This document shows, piece after piece, positions 22,559 to 33,104 of a DNA stretch of 64,000 nt. The DNA comes from Stereocaulon alpinum. Taxonomy: Eukaryota > Ascomycota > Lecanoromycetes > Lecanorales > Stereocaulaceae. The notes beneath the pieces were generated by a model. It was not told the origin of the DNA. It saw only the letters and a program-made list of their open reading frames with translations, and searched no databases. The stretch is taken from assembly GCA_018257865.1 (NCBI GenBank), contig JAEUBA010000011.1:248001-312000 (forward strand), given 5' to 3'. Every line of letters begins with the position of its first letter. Position 1 is the stretch's first letter. The position numbers and the translations under genes are program-made.

Positions 22559-22618
22559 GGGTGATATGTTGAGCATGCACTACTTGATGAAATTACAGAC
22601 GTGGTATCTTCCGAACAG
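22559..22618. repeat. Direct repeat copy 1 (~60 bp)
   Basis: A ~60-base segment containing TGTTGAGCATGCACTACTTG and GGTATCTTCCGAACA recurs at 22708-22767 in the same orientation with a few differences. It lies in the 3' space between the convergent Mia40 and OM14-like genes. Confidence 0.85.
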
Positions 22619-22707
22619 TGGTGACTTGAGGAGAGGTAAATGAAAGCTTTCAGAGAGGCCTTGATCCGGCTAAGGGATATGCAAAGTGCACTGGGAATTG
22701 ATCGTCT

Positions 22708-22767
22708 GGGTGTTATGTTGAGCATGCACTACTTGATAGAAATACAGACACGGTATCTTCCGAACAT
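22708..22767. repeat. Direct repeat copy 2 (~60 bp)
   Basis: Second copy of the repeat at 22559-22618, offset by 149 bases. The two copies differ by a few substitutions and small indels, so the duplication is not brand new. Confidence 0.85.
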
Positions 22768-22917
22768 TGTGCAGCACTGAGCTGCTGTGAAAGTTGTACC
22801 ATACTTAGGGAATCAGAGATGAGTCGAGTCGAATAATGTGATATCACGCGCTGCCGCCCTGCCCCCTAACCTTCTATGGCGCCTCCTTTATGCCACCCAC
22901 TCTTCTGCAGAAGACTT

Positions 22918-23814
22918 TCACTTCTTGGGGTATTTGTTCTGGAAAAGATATCTGGGAAATGTCGGCTTGTTGCGTTCATAATCATAAGTTTCACGGAATT
23001 GGGTAACTTACTGGCTTACATAGTAATCCCCAACAGCCAACACCCCAACCGCAGCCGCCCACGTCCCAGCAATCTTCCAGTCCAATTCTCCAGCGATGTG
23101 CTTCGTATACGCGCCATACCCCAGAGCCGCAGATCCCGCTACCAACAAAATGCCGTTGGCAATGTAAACTGGGTTATCCCTATTCTCGCTGATATCTTGA
23201 CCAGCGCTCTTTATCTCCTTCTTAGCCTCCCTCGCATTCCTATCCGCGCTCTTCTTCGCCTTGTTATATTTATCTCCCGCCTCATCAGCGAACTCTGAGC
23301 CTTTCTCCTTGCTGTACTGCGCGGCTTCATTGGCCTTCTTCTTGGCCTTCTCTATGTACTCGGAAGACTTTTCCTTGGTCTCGTCGGCTGCTTCGGAGGT
23401 CTTTTGCGCGGCGGTGTCGGCGGTTTCTTGGGCTTCGCTTTTAACGTGTTGGGAGTCGACGTCGGTGAAGGAGGAAGATGTTGAGTCGTTGATTGAGGGT
23501 GGTGCTGGGGCTCGACTAGATGGACCAGATGGCATGTTAGTGATTGGTAGACTGGTATATGGGGGTTTGTTTTCCGTATGCGATGTAGGGATGTAGAGCG
23601 CAAGTAGTGGATGTGTAGATATTGGACCTCTGTTCGAGAGAGCGACGGGTTTTTCTGAGGGCCTGTAGGTCGACACTGTTGGGGACTGAGTAGACAAGAC
23701 TATCACTTACGCCTATACACTTTCAGCGCTGCAATCTCTAATATTATATGAGGAATAGCTTACTTCTTCAGGGGATTGTTTGGGCCCCTTGGCTGCAGCT
23801 TGAGCGTACGACAT
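22918..23814 (-). CDS. OM14-like mitochondrial outer-membrane protein
   Basis: The C-terminal half carries the OM14-type domain: an Ala/Lys/Glu-rich amphipathic region (SEYIEKAKKKANEAAQYSKEK), then hydrophobic segments in NPVYIANGILLVAGSAALGYG and WAAAVGVLAVGDYYV. The last exon is 22951-22918 (QYLFQNKYPKK), joined by a 60-base intron to the main exon ending at 23012. The first exon is probably 23814-23764 (MSYAQAAAKGPKQSPEE, then GTAAGC). Joining it to the main exon needs a phase change. A 2-base micro-exon (23712-23711) between introns 23763-23713 and 23710-23516 would restore the frame as ...PEE-A-RAPAPPSIND..., giving 196 residues. Otherwise translation might start at the ATG at 23534. OM14 in yeast helps dock ribosomes at mitochondria. 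The domain call is good; the 5' structure is uncertain. Confidence 0.75.
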
Positions 23815-24441
23815 GATTGCAGATTCTTAGAGCTTAGCTTAAGGTGAGTCTGTTGGATATCGCGTAAGTCTTTGGAGCTAGACGATAAGGTCTGTCAAGT
23901 CAACCATTTACTGACCTTGGAGAGATGAGATCTAAGCGATTGGATTGGTCGTCAAGCTGTAGTCTTTGGAGGAGATTTTCTAAGGCAGCTGTGTGTATCT
24001 TGTGGGTCACTTGAGCCGTGAAAAGAGATTCCCAGTTCTCCCGCGGTCTTGGCAAACTCTCGCAACACGCAGGTTTCGCGCTTTGGGCGCTAATTACATC
24101 ACACCCTGCTCGGAATTTCCCGGGTCCAACACTTTGTTGATACAAGGCTCCTCAGGCCCGAACGTCTTCTGCCTCAAGGATTGTGAATTGAAGATACATA
24201 TGCTCTGTCGGTTTGGAGCTGCTAAAGAACAAGTCATCGTTGTAAGCTAATGTGTACTTGTCTCGATTGCCCCAAAAGTCCGATATATAACACTGATCAT
24301 GGTATCCAATGGTGCGAGTCTACTTCGGCAGACGCTGTCTAAGAAAGTCAACCAGCCCCAACGCCACGCTCATCAGAATCAAGGCCTGATTTTCTTCTGA
24401 AGATTGTACAGTGCTTCTTCCCCCACTGAAACAGTCGATTG
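23815..24441. other. Intergenic, no gene seen
   Basis: Promoter side of the OM14-like gene and 3' flank of BOS1, both transcribed leftward. No RNA gene or repeat recognised. Confidence 0.55.
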
Positions 24442-25359
24442 TTACCTTAGGTAATGAATTACCAGCCAACAGAACCCAAAGAATATGACGACCCCCGCCC
24501 AAAAGATCCACTTGTCCTGCTTCGCCCTTCTCTCTACCATCCGTATCGTGTCCCCGCTTATTCCTAATGTATTTGCAACGCTGTAAAGCTTCTTTTGCGT
24601 TCCCTTAAGCATCTCCCTTTGATCACCAAGGTCTCCTAATACGGCGCGCCCGCGTTCTAGGTACTCATCCAGAGCAGCGTTAGTGGAGGACATGAAACTT
24701 TGTTCTCGTAGAGCGTGTGTTTCCCTAGTGTAGTCTTGTGGCGCCGCGCCAAAGGAGAGGGACTGGGGTTTCGAAGGGGCGAAGGGGGAGTTTGTTGCAA
24801 GACTGGATTGGGCATATGGATTCTCAGGAGTAGCCGTGTGGTGTGGGCGGCGGCCCAAGAGCTCTGTGCGATTTTGGGTTGTTTGCTGTACAATGGGAAA
24901 GCATCAGTCAAGGACTTGGACAGACGGAGCGACGACCACGGAAGCTTGAGGCGGGCTCCTGGAAGGGCTCACGCTGTCTTCTCTATCCCTCTTCAGTCGT
25001 TCCAGCGTCTGCCTATAATCTGCCAGCTCGCCACGAAAGTTCTTTATGCGTTCACGGGCCTTTTCTTGCTTGGCAGGTATGAGCTCCTTCTTTGCCATTT
25101 CTGCATAGTCATCTATGGTTCGAGAAAGGGAAGTCAGGGAGGCAGATATTTGGCCTAAGCGGTTCAATCAATTGGGTTTAATAGCGAGTGTGAGCTGTGC
25201 TGACCTTGTAAGGCTGGGGAGGAAGCGCCTGGCGACTCAGCGAAGGCATCAATGTCGCGACGTACAGCAGAGGACTGCTTGAGGGCAGAATTGAAAAGGG
25301 AATTCTGTATCACTTGTTAGTGAGTAGCGGAGTTTTTTAATATGCATCGGACATACCAT
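24442..25359 (-). CDS. BOS1: ER-Golgi SNARE Bos1
   Basis: Four exons: 25359-25357 (only the ATG), 25304-25205, 25154-24973 and 24885-24442; introns are 52, 50 and 87 bases, all phase-consistent. The product is 242 residues, as expected. Bos1 is a Qb-type v-SNARE on COPII vesicles that pairs with Sed5, Bet1 and Sec22 for fusion at the Golgi. The N-terminus MNSLFNSALKQSSAVRRDID and the Habc-like helices (LSRTIDDYAEMAKKELIPA and FRGELADYRQTLERLKRDR) match fungal Bos1, as does GRRPHHTATPENPY. The SNARE helix runs through LDEYLERGRAVLGDLGDQRE with the central Gln. A single C-terminal anchor (WIFWAGVVIFFGFCWLVIHYL) ends the protein. The initiator codon alone forming exon 1 is unusual but is supported by strong splice sites. 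Confidence 0.93.
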
Positions 25360-26086
25360 GTTGAGGCAAGGAGCGAGTAAAGAAAACACCGTATTTGGCA
25401 ATCTGAAGCCTTGACCCTCTAAGGCCTAGCGAGGCCAAGCCGGGCACTACGCGGGGATCAGGTTAGGCCAACTATGCCTTGTGTGGACCCTCTCGGACCC
25501 TGTTTATGGGCCTGCATGACATGTCCCGCCATTCGATATGCGCATTCGGTACTGTAGGACTAGGCTGGCCTATGCCGTGAAGTTCCAACGCACGATTTGC
25601 CGCTTCCTTCGTACCATTTCCTCTGAAATGGGCGATATGGGCGATATGTGCGATATGTATCGGCGGTTTCATGAAACCGCGGCAGGCGTAACAGGATCAA
25701 TAATAAGCAGCTGAAGAAGGAAGCAAGAATTGAGCTTACCGCTAACGGGGAACAAATGACGAAGTCCAAGGAATTTCCTTCTTTTCCATGCATTAATTTA
25801 TACGTTATCATTGTGGGTTCGTATCCACAACCTATGTTGTTCCCTTAACAATGAGTTGGTCCTACGACTTCACTTCGTCCATCCCATTCCCTGTCTCAGA
25901 CCTTTGTGCTGTCCGATGAAGTGGTATCAATAGGATCTCAATCCTTACTTGATTCTCCACTGATGCTTACTGGCTTCCGATTGGTCGTTCCAACAGATTG
26001 AATATATCGGCAACTACAGGTGTTATCTGCCTAGACTTATCATAACTTATCATTGACTGACTTGCAATCGGTCAAAGGAACGACCT
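25360..26086. other. Divergent promoter region, with a small tandem repeat
   Basis: Lies between the divergent BOS1 and the small membrane-protein gene. At about 25627-25658 the word GGGCGATATG/GTGCGATATG is repeated three times. No gene recognised. Confidence 0.55.
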
Positions 26087-26749
26087 ATGGTCAACATTCA
26101 GGCTCTATTGGAAAATCATCCTCTATCAACAGTGAACTACTCTCATGCTGAAACTCCCTCCTCCACCTACCGAACACCTATACCTTCGATTTTACCTCGT
26201 TGGTCAACCTACAACCTCACCATGCACCCAGCACTCTCAACGAATTACATCGTGCCCGGCCTCCTACTCAACCCAGTCTTACTCCTGTGGAGCATCAATA
26301 CAATACTATCTCGCTGCCTACCTCCCCTGTTAGTCGACGCTGCAACTCATTCCCCACCATACTACACCTTCGGGCCTTCAGCAGAACATCCCCACATCAA
26401 TGTCCACGCGTCAGAAAGCCTATGTTGGAGCTATACCGCATTTATCGTCTGTGCAAACCTGGCAGCTTTTGGGAGGGTCAGTGGACGCAGGGAAGAGAGC
26501 AAAGAACGAGCAAGGCTCAAGAAAGAACAAGCCAGAAAGATGAAACGAGAGGCGAGGCTTGCGAATGGTAATGGCAAGCATGTCGTCGATTTCGCTGCCC
26601 ATACCAACGGAGGCGTCAGCCATGCCAATGGAGCTTGCAAGCGTTCGAGGCCCGAGCATGTACAAGAGCTCTCAGAGGAAAGCGATGTGGACAGAAGCAG
26701 CCCCGAATGGACAGATTTCTTCTCTGACTCATCAGAAACAATATTATGA
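26087..26749 (+). CDS. Predicted small membrane protein, unknown function
   Basis: An intronless frame of 220 residues from an ATG at 26087; a second good start is the ATG at 26221 (MHPALSTNYIV). Two hydrophobic segments are visible: NYIVPGLLLNPVLLLWSINT (~residues 50-70) and LCWSYTAFIVCANLAAFGRV (~108-128). A strongly basic helix (KERARLKKEQARKMKREARL) follows, then an acidic, Ser-rich tail ending SDSSETIL. The basic segment after the second helix suggests a cytosolic C-terminus. I do not recognise the family and see no catalytic motif. Codon use and length suggest a real gene, but no homolog is claimed. Confidence 0.55.
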   Translation: MVNIQALLENHPLSTVNYSHAETPSSTYRTPIPSILPRWSTYNLTMHPALSTNYIVPGLLLNPVLLLWSINTILSRCLPPLLVDAATHSPPYYTFGPSAEHPHINVHASESLCWSYTAFIVCANLAAFGRVSGRREESKERARLKKEQARKMKREARLANGNGKHVVDFAAHTNGGVSHANGACKRSRPEHVQELSEESDVDRSSPEWTDFFSDSSETIL

Positions 26750-27881
26750 GAGTACCCACTGTTGGCTTCATTCACGCTCTTCCTCCTCATAGCGTGGCGT
26801 TCTAAATACAATAAATGGCAAGAGGTGTTGGGCAACCAGGGGACATCCACAGAAATAGAGACTGGGGGCGGCCAGGAAGCGCTCTGCATTGGCGTCACCA
26901 AGGGATTAAGGTGCAAAGTAAGGGCGCCAGCGTTGTCATGCAGTCTGGAAATATCCTTCATAAGAATAGAGGTTACCTGCAGTCGCTGCATCGTTCATCG
27001 TCGCGTCACTTGCGAGTCGGCTTTCCAACTTTCTATATTCTAAAACTCTCCAAGGCAATGCCAAAACCGTTGAGATATACGCGAGCGCAGCTTTGACCAG
27101 GAATGGAGATCTGGATCTAATCATGCATGAAAAAGCAGATGTCTGAGTCTGTTCACGGATCAAAGCGTACCCAGTGACACCAATAGAGTAGCGAAGGAAT
27201 CTAATTGGCTCAAAGGCCTGTAGATGTCTCCACGTATGCCACTTTCCGCCAGAGCTCGAGTCGCGATGAAAGTCTCGATGAAAATCATGTGGTCACCTTT
27301 CCCACAAACTTCTCTTAAGCACGTATGCCCAAATAACGTCGCTGCATATCTTGCTCAATCGAGCGTTACTACTGCCAGCTCATTGTTGGGTACCGAGAGC
27401 AGACCCCTGTTCTTCCGACTAGCGCGCCGCCAGCCGTGCCCCTTAACCGCATTTTCTTGCTGAACAGCAAAAAACCATCCACCATACCCACCATCCACAC
27501 CATCCACCACACAACTCCCCTACAAAGCTCATTGTAATATCACTCGCTTGGTTGGAACTTGATTTGTGCTTTCTCTCCTTCCTAAAGGTGTCATCTACTC
27601 CATCGAGGTAAGCCTTCGCAACGACTCCAATGGGCTTGCCCTTGCTGCCTTTCAAACCAGAAGATCTGGGCAGCAATGCTACAAGCATTTACATGAACTT
27701 TTGCTGACAGCCCCACGTACCTTCCAGGTGACCCACCACCCCTACACTTGATCGCTCCTTCCGTGCCTCGACGAAGACATTTAGTATGGGTAAGCTCTAT
27801 CTTCATAGCTCAGGATCTATCGATTTCCATTCCCATCACATTCGCCCGCCGCACTACACCAGAGGAGCATAATACACCAAC
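26750..27881. other. Intergenic, septin promoter and 5' UTR
   Basis: No coding sequence recognised. A CCATCCACC-type simple sequence occurs near 27475-27520, shortly upstream of the septin transcript. A 5' UTR intron is possible but not resolvable. Confidence 0.5.
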
Positions 27882-29566
27882 ATGTCTCACGAAGAATCGC
27901 GACCAAGCGAAGTCCCCTCTTATGGCACACTCGTGCCAGGCACGCCTAAAGATGACAACCTTGAAGACGGCTTTTGGGTTCCCCAAAAGCCTGCTTCGCC
28001 TAATGTTTTAGGTTTACGAAGAGAATTGATAGCCAGACTGACTAATCTTTATCTAGCCACCAACGGGCAGTTATCTAATGCGCCCAGAGCCTCACCAGTG
28101 CCCCAGAGTGGCCCTCCTGTTCCAAATGGCAAGCCTACATCACCATACAACGAGCGCCAAAACCCAATGACCCCTAACGCACAAATCGCCGCTCAAACTG
28201 TCAGCTCCAAAGATCCCAAAGCTGCAGCTCAAGCTGCTAGTGACATGAGGAACGTTGTGAGGAGAAAGCTCACAGGCTACGTCGGATTCGCCAACCTGCC
28301 CAATCAATGGCATCGCAAGAGTGTCCGCAAAGGCTTCAATTTCAATGTCATGGTTGTTGGTAAGTAATTGCGTTAGGTGACTGGGAAAGTTCGTCATGCT
28401 AATCTTACTAGGTGAATCGGGTCTCGGAAAATCCACTCTTGTCAACACTCTGTTCAACACCTCCCTCTATCCACCAAAGGAGCGAAACGGGCCTAGCCTC
28501 GACATCATCCCAAAAACCGTGTCAATCCAATCGATAAGCGCTGACATCGAAGAGAACGGTGTCCGTCTGCGTCTGACCGTAGTGGATACACCGGGATTTG
28601 GTGACTTCGTTAACAATGACGACTCCTGGAGGCCTATCGTTGAGGACATTGAGCGGCGATTTGACGCCTACCTTGATGCCGAGAACAAAGTCAACAGGAT
28701 GAACATTGTTGACAACCGAGTCCACGCATGTGTCTACTTCATTCAGCCTACAGGCCACTCGTTGAAGCCTCTTGATATCGAAGTGATGCGCAGACTCCAT
28801 ACCAAAGTCAACCTGATCCCAGTCATTGCGAAATCGGATACATTGACCGACGAAGAGATCATGAACTTCAAGGCGAGGGTAAGCTTCCATCTTACTCTGA
28901 ATGTATGGTCCCATGCTAATGGGTTACCAGATCTTGACCGACATCAACCATCATGCAATACAGATCTTCGAAGGCCCCCGATACGAGTTGGACGATGATG
29001 AGACCATCGCAGAGAATCAGGAGATCATGTCCAAGGTTCCATTTGCCGTTGTTGGTGCCAACTCTGAAGTCACTAGCCCAGAAGGCCGCAAAGTTCGCGG
29101 ACGCAAATATCCTTGGGGTGTCATCGAGGTTGACAACGAGGACCACTGCGACTTTGTCAAGCTACGACAGATGCTCATCCGTACACACATGGAGGAATTG
29201 AAGGAGCACACCAACAATGCGCTATATGAGAACTACCGCTCGGACAAACTCACTCAAATGGGGGTAGCGCAAGATCCTAGTGTGTTCAAGGAGGTCAACC
29301 CGGCCGTAAAGCAAGAAGAGGAGCGTACTCTGCACGAGCAGAAGTTGGCGAAGATGGAGTCCGAAATGAAGATGGTGTTCCAACAGAAGGTAGCCGAAAA
29401 GGAAAGCAAGTTGAAGCAGAGTGAAGAGGAGCTGTACGCCAGACATCGTGAGATGAAGGACCAACTTGAGAGGCAGCGTATGGAACTGGATGAGAAGAAG
29501 TCACGCGTGGAGAGTGGGCGTCCACTGGACGAGAAGACGAAGAAGAAGGGGTTCTCCTTGCGTTAA
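27882..29566 (+). CDS. aspB: Septin, Cdc3/AspB type
   Basis: Four exons: 27882-28011, 28057-28359, 28412-28878 and 28931-29566, giving 511 residues; introns are 45, 52 and 52 bases and phase-consistent. Septins are GTP-binding proteins that polymerise into filaments at the cortex, septum and hyphal branch sites. After a disordered N-terminus comes the polybasic block around NLPNQWHRKSVRKGFNFNVM. The P-loop GESGLGKST, the G3 motif DTPGFGD and the G4 motif AKSD follow. The septin-unique region (KYPWGVIEVDNEDHCDFVKL) is present, and a C-terminal coiled coil of about 100 residues ends at KKGFSLR. GYVGFANLPNQW and the C-terminal coiled coil fit the Cdc3/AspB subgroup better than Cdc10 types, which lack the coiled coil. 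Intron 1 also reads open, so its removal is inferred. Confidence 0.94.
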
Positions 29567-30192
29567 GGGTTCGATATGGCATCGAACAAGTGCTGTCTAC
29601 GAGGACTAGGCTGGCAATGCTTGGGCTCATGTCTTGCTGGCCTAGATCGACGCTGTGTCTTTCTGTGGCTTCTGGCTTTTCGATATCCTCGGTGTTATTC
29701 CTTTGGTACTAGAATCTACAGACTGGACACTGTCGAAGACTAATGCGTGAGGGATGGGCTTGCGGGAAAGGGAGATGGCAAAGGGTGTTAAAGATAGCTT
29801 TCAACCCTGTATTTTCTCATGTTCTTTAACCCATGGGCCCTTTCCTATTAGTCTTATGCAAAATTCAATACATACCTCTCAACGACTACTGCAAAGTGTC
29901 ACACTGCAAGTAGTGGTGTGCGTAAGGAAGGTACATGGTTAGGAGGAAACAGTGATCGTGTGCCTCTTACATTAGTAAGGGTCCTCCAGCGCGTCACTGG
30001 CCGCCTTGGCGCATTCGAAAACCTGGCCTACACAAAGTTTCTGCCTGTTTCACCTCAGCTCCTCTACCTCTACCTCTACCACTACTATCTTCCAGAGAAC
30101 ATCACAACAATAGTAACGTTCTCGGAAGTATCATACAGCTCTATCACTTCTCTCGAGCTTTAGACCCAGCTCCGAATACCGACAACGTCGCA
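29567..30192. other. Intergenic, no gene seen
   Basis: 3' flank of the septin and promoter/5' UTR of the Pom33-like gene. A CTCTACCTCTACCTCTACC pyrimidine-rich repeat occurs near 30060-30080. Confidence 0.55.
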
Positions 30193-31307
30193 ATGGCACC
30201 TCCACGTAAGTGTTCTCCACACCTATCTCCCTCTTTATCGCGATTGAGTTCCACAACAATTCACGAAAGCATGAGCTGCTTAGAAACACATTGCTTGGTC
30301 GAGACTCGCTAACTATGGTTTCGAATAGCGCCGGCATCTATGCCGCTGGGACAGTAAGCGTTATCCACCCCCCAGCTTCCCACCACGTTCCAGCCCGAAG
30401 GCAGGACAGGTCTGGGGAGACAATGCTGACCTAGAGAAGACGGTTCATGGTTCTAGCTCAGACTCTACAATTTGGCTGGTTTGTTGGCCATGTCACCCTG
30501 CTCTTCTGCGCCCTCCGCTACGGACTATCTTATATTACCTTCAACTCCGACTCCCGCTGGGCACGATTCTCCTACCGCACTGCCTTCGTAGCAGCCGCAG
30601 CTACCTACGGGATCGTCGTCTACAAAGCCTTCCGTGCACGACAACGCGCAGGGAGTCGCCAGCAAGCTGGTCCATTGGCATTGATTGGAGACGAAAATGT
30701 TCAGTATCTAGGTACGTAACACACATTGCCGACCTTTACACAAAACTGATATGAATCTGTACCAGCAATGGCACTCATCTGGCTCTTCTCGCGCCAAATC
30801 CCCCTTGCTCTCCTCCCCTTCATGGTCTACTCCATCTTCCACGTCGCAACCTACACCCGTACTAACATCATCCCCACCATCCACCCTCCCCAGACCTCAG
30901 CAGGTGCTTCTCCAGGTGGTCGACCAGCAACAAAGTCCTCTCCCATGGCCGACACAATTGGTAAATTCGTCAAGGAATACTATGATTCTTCCATGATGCT
31001 AGTTGCTAGCCTCGAGATCTTCCTCTGGTTCCGCGTTCTCTTTTCGGCCATCATTTTCACCAAGGGAAGTTGGATCCTTCTGGTCATCTACACTGTCTTC
31101 TTGAGGTCTAGGTACAGCCAGAGCAGTTTTGTACAAGGCGCTGTTGGCCAGATGGTTGCTAGAGGCGATGCGTTGGTTGCGAACCAGAGCACACCTCCAG
31201 CAGCAAGAGACGCTTGGGAGACTGTTAAGAGGATGGGTAGGCAGGTCACCGATGCTACCGATATCAACAGATATGTTGGCGGTCAGCCAATGAAGAAGGC
31301 TCAATAG
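30193..31307 (+). CDS. Pom33/Per33 (TMEM33-family) nuclear-pore membrane protein
   Basis: Four exons: 30193-30205 (13 nt), 30329-30353 (25 nt), 30437-30711 and 30766-31307, giving 284 residues. The tiny first exons yield MAPPPPASMPLGQRRFMV, which flows into LAQTLQFGWFVGHVTLLF. Family members are multi-pass membrane proteins of the ER and nuclear envelope that help distribute and assemble nuclear pores. Hydrophobic segments are near LQFGWFVGHVTLLFCALRYG, FVAAAATYGIVVY, MALIWLFSRQIPLALLPFMV and FLWFRVLFSAIIFTKGSW, followed by an amphipathic C-terminus. ARFSYRTAFVAAAATYGIVV and LRSRYSQSSFVQ are conserved in fungal homologs. An alternative model that skips exon 2 also keeps the frame, so the N-terminal exon structure is the uncertain part. 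Confidence 0.88.
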
Positions 31308-33104
31308 GCGCTACATGGACGCCAGTCAGGAAGCAAGCAGTACGATTTGGCGATATGAATAGGACCCAAGGCCAACGTGTGGTTTGAGTATGTACGGACC
31401 GCAAAGGATTCAGGGAATGAGCCTTGCTGTCTTCATGCGTTCAGTGCTTATGCAACGTCGAAGAGACTACGAAGGGTAAAGAAAGTTGGAACCGTATGAG
31501 CAGCTTGGGGTACAAAGACACCAAAATCGAAATTCTGTTTTCTCCTTTTCTTACTGTTCCTACTGTTCATCCTTTTTTTCTTCTTCTGGCGTTGGGTTTG
31601 CAGGATGTTGAAATGCAAGCGCTTGTACATTACCATAGACGACTCGTACCTAGAACGACATAGCTTTCTATGATTTCCTTCAGCAAACGTCAGTTATATG
31701 CACTCTTGCTCTGCTATATTATACTTACTCATGCCATAAAGAGGCGTCGCCGCACACGTGATAGTGACAACATCAAAACTCCATTTCGCTATCAAAACAT
31801 TACTTCCAGCGTATTACTCTTCAAACCCCCAAAGTACTATTCTAAGACATACTCTCAATAAATCCCCCCAAACTCCGTTTTCTTCCACTGGTGCAAGTCT
31901 TCATGTGGGCAACCACTAAACCAGTCCACTTCCTCCATATCATCATGTCATCACATACAGCACCCCCAAACCCAATGCAGCACTCACTCCAACTTCTTCC
32001 CACCTAACCTATGCTTCTCCCAGCCCGAAGCTGACCTAAATCTGCGTCTTGCCTTTCCTTCAATTACCTAGACTTCAATCCTGCTATACAAACATGCCGC
32101 CCACCAGTCCCTCCCTACCTCAACATAGGTTTCCATGTGACTGCTTACTTATATATACAGCAACGAAGATGCTGCTTCATGGACATGGCGCTACTATATT
32201 CGTCCCCCAAACTAACCCTGATCGTGGGCGTGTGCTTAAGTCTAAGCCACGCCTGACGACCGGGCATGAGCATGACCATTGACATGCACACTCTCCCCAT
32301 CCCAGCCCTCCCCTTCCCATCTCTACCCTCTCCTTACAATCGCGTACTTTCCCTTTCTCTTCTTTTGATCTCGCGTACCGTCTTGTACCTACCTCACATA
32401 TTCTGCCCCTGACGATGATATTTCCTGGACACTGTTACTGTGTGTCGTGTATGATTGTTGTGTTGGAACACGAGGAAAGGGATTCCGAATGTGGTGTATG
32501 GGTGGGGTTTGTGTGGTTGATGGAGTTGTAGGAGGGGATTTGCTAGGGTTTTGGGGTGAGGAGAGGGATGAGTAGGGCGCGATAGGAATATGTGATGCGA
32601 GTTTTGTAGTCAGAAGTTGAGTTGTTGGGTAGAGCTAATGGGTGGATTTTCGTGATTTGTTTAATGATGGATTAGCTGTATGGTGTTTCCACGGGTATGT
32701 GTGCTAAGCAATCGGTTTAGCACGTAGGAGACGCTTTTCTTAGGTGTAGCTTTGGAATAGCTTCTTCTGTGATTGAGGCTAGGTTGTGAAATTTTTGGGT
32801 AGGAGATACTCGAAGGGATGGAGAGTGGTGATACGAAACGAAGCAGTGCGTTGTTGTGGGTACAGGTTATTCACTTCGAAAGCGCAGAATGAGCAGATAT
32901 CGAGTTGATCGTTTGGTAATTCGAAGAGGCTATGGTGATGAGCGTGACTATTCGAAGAAGCTGCGGTAACGACTGACTGCGCAGAAATCTCAAAACATAC
33001 TATACAGAAAGGGGTTGTTGACAAGGCGGATTAGGATCATAATCCGGCTACCATGGAAGATTGCAAGCTATGGCATCGCCGGATACGAAATCCGCGTAGA
33101 CCCA
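31308..33104. other. 1.8-kb convergent gap, no gene seen
   Basis: The plus-strand Pom33-like gene and the minus-strand Cys-rich gene converge here. Only short frames were found, some C/T-rich (31860-32400) and some G/T-rich (32440-32650). No RNA gene or mobile element recognised. Confidence 0.55.
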
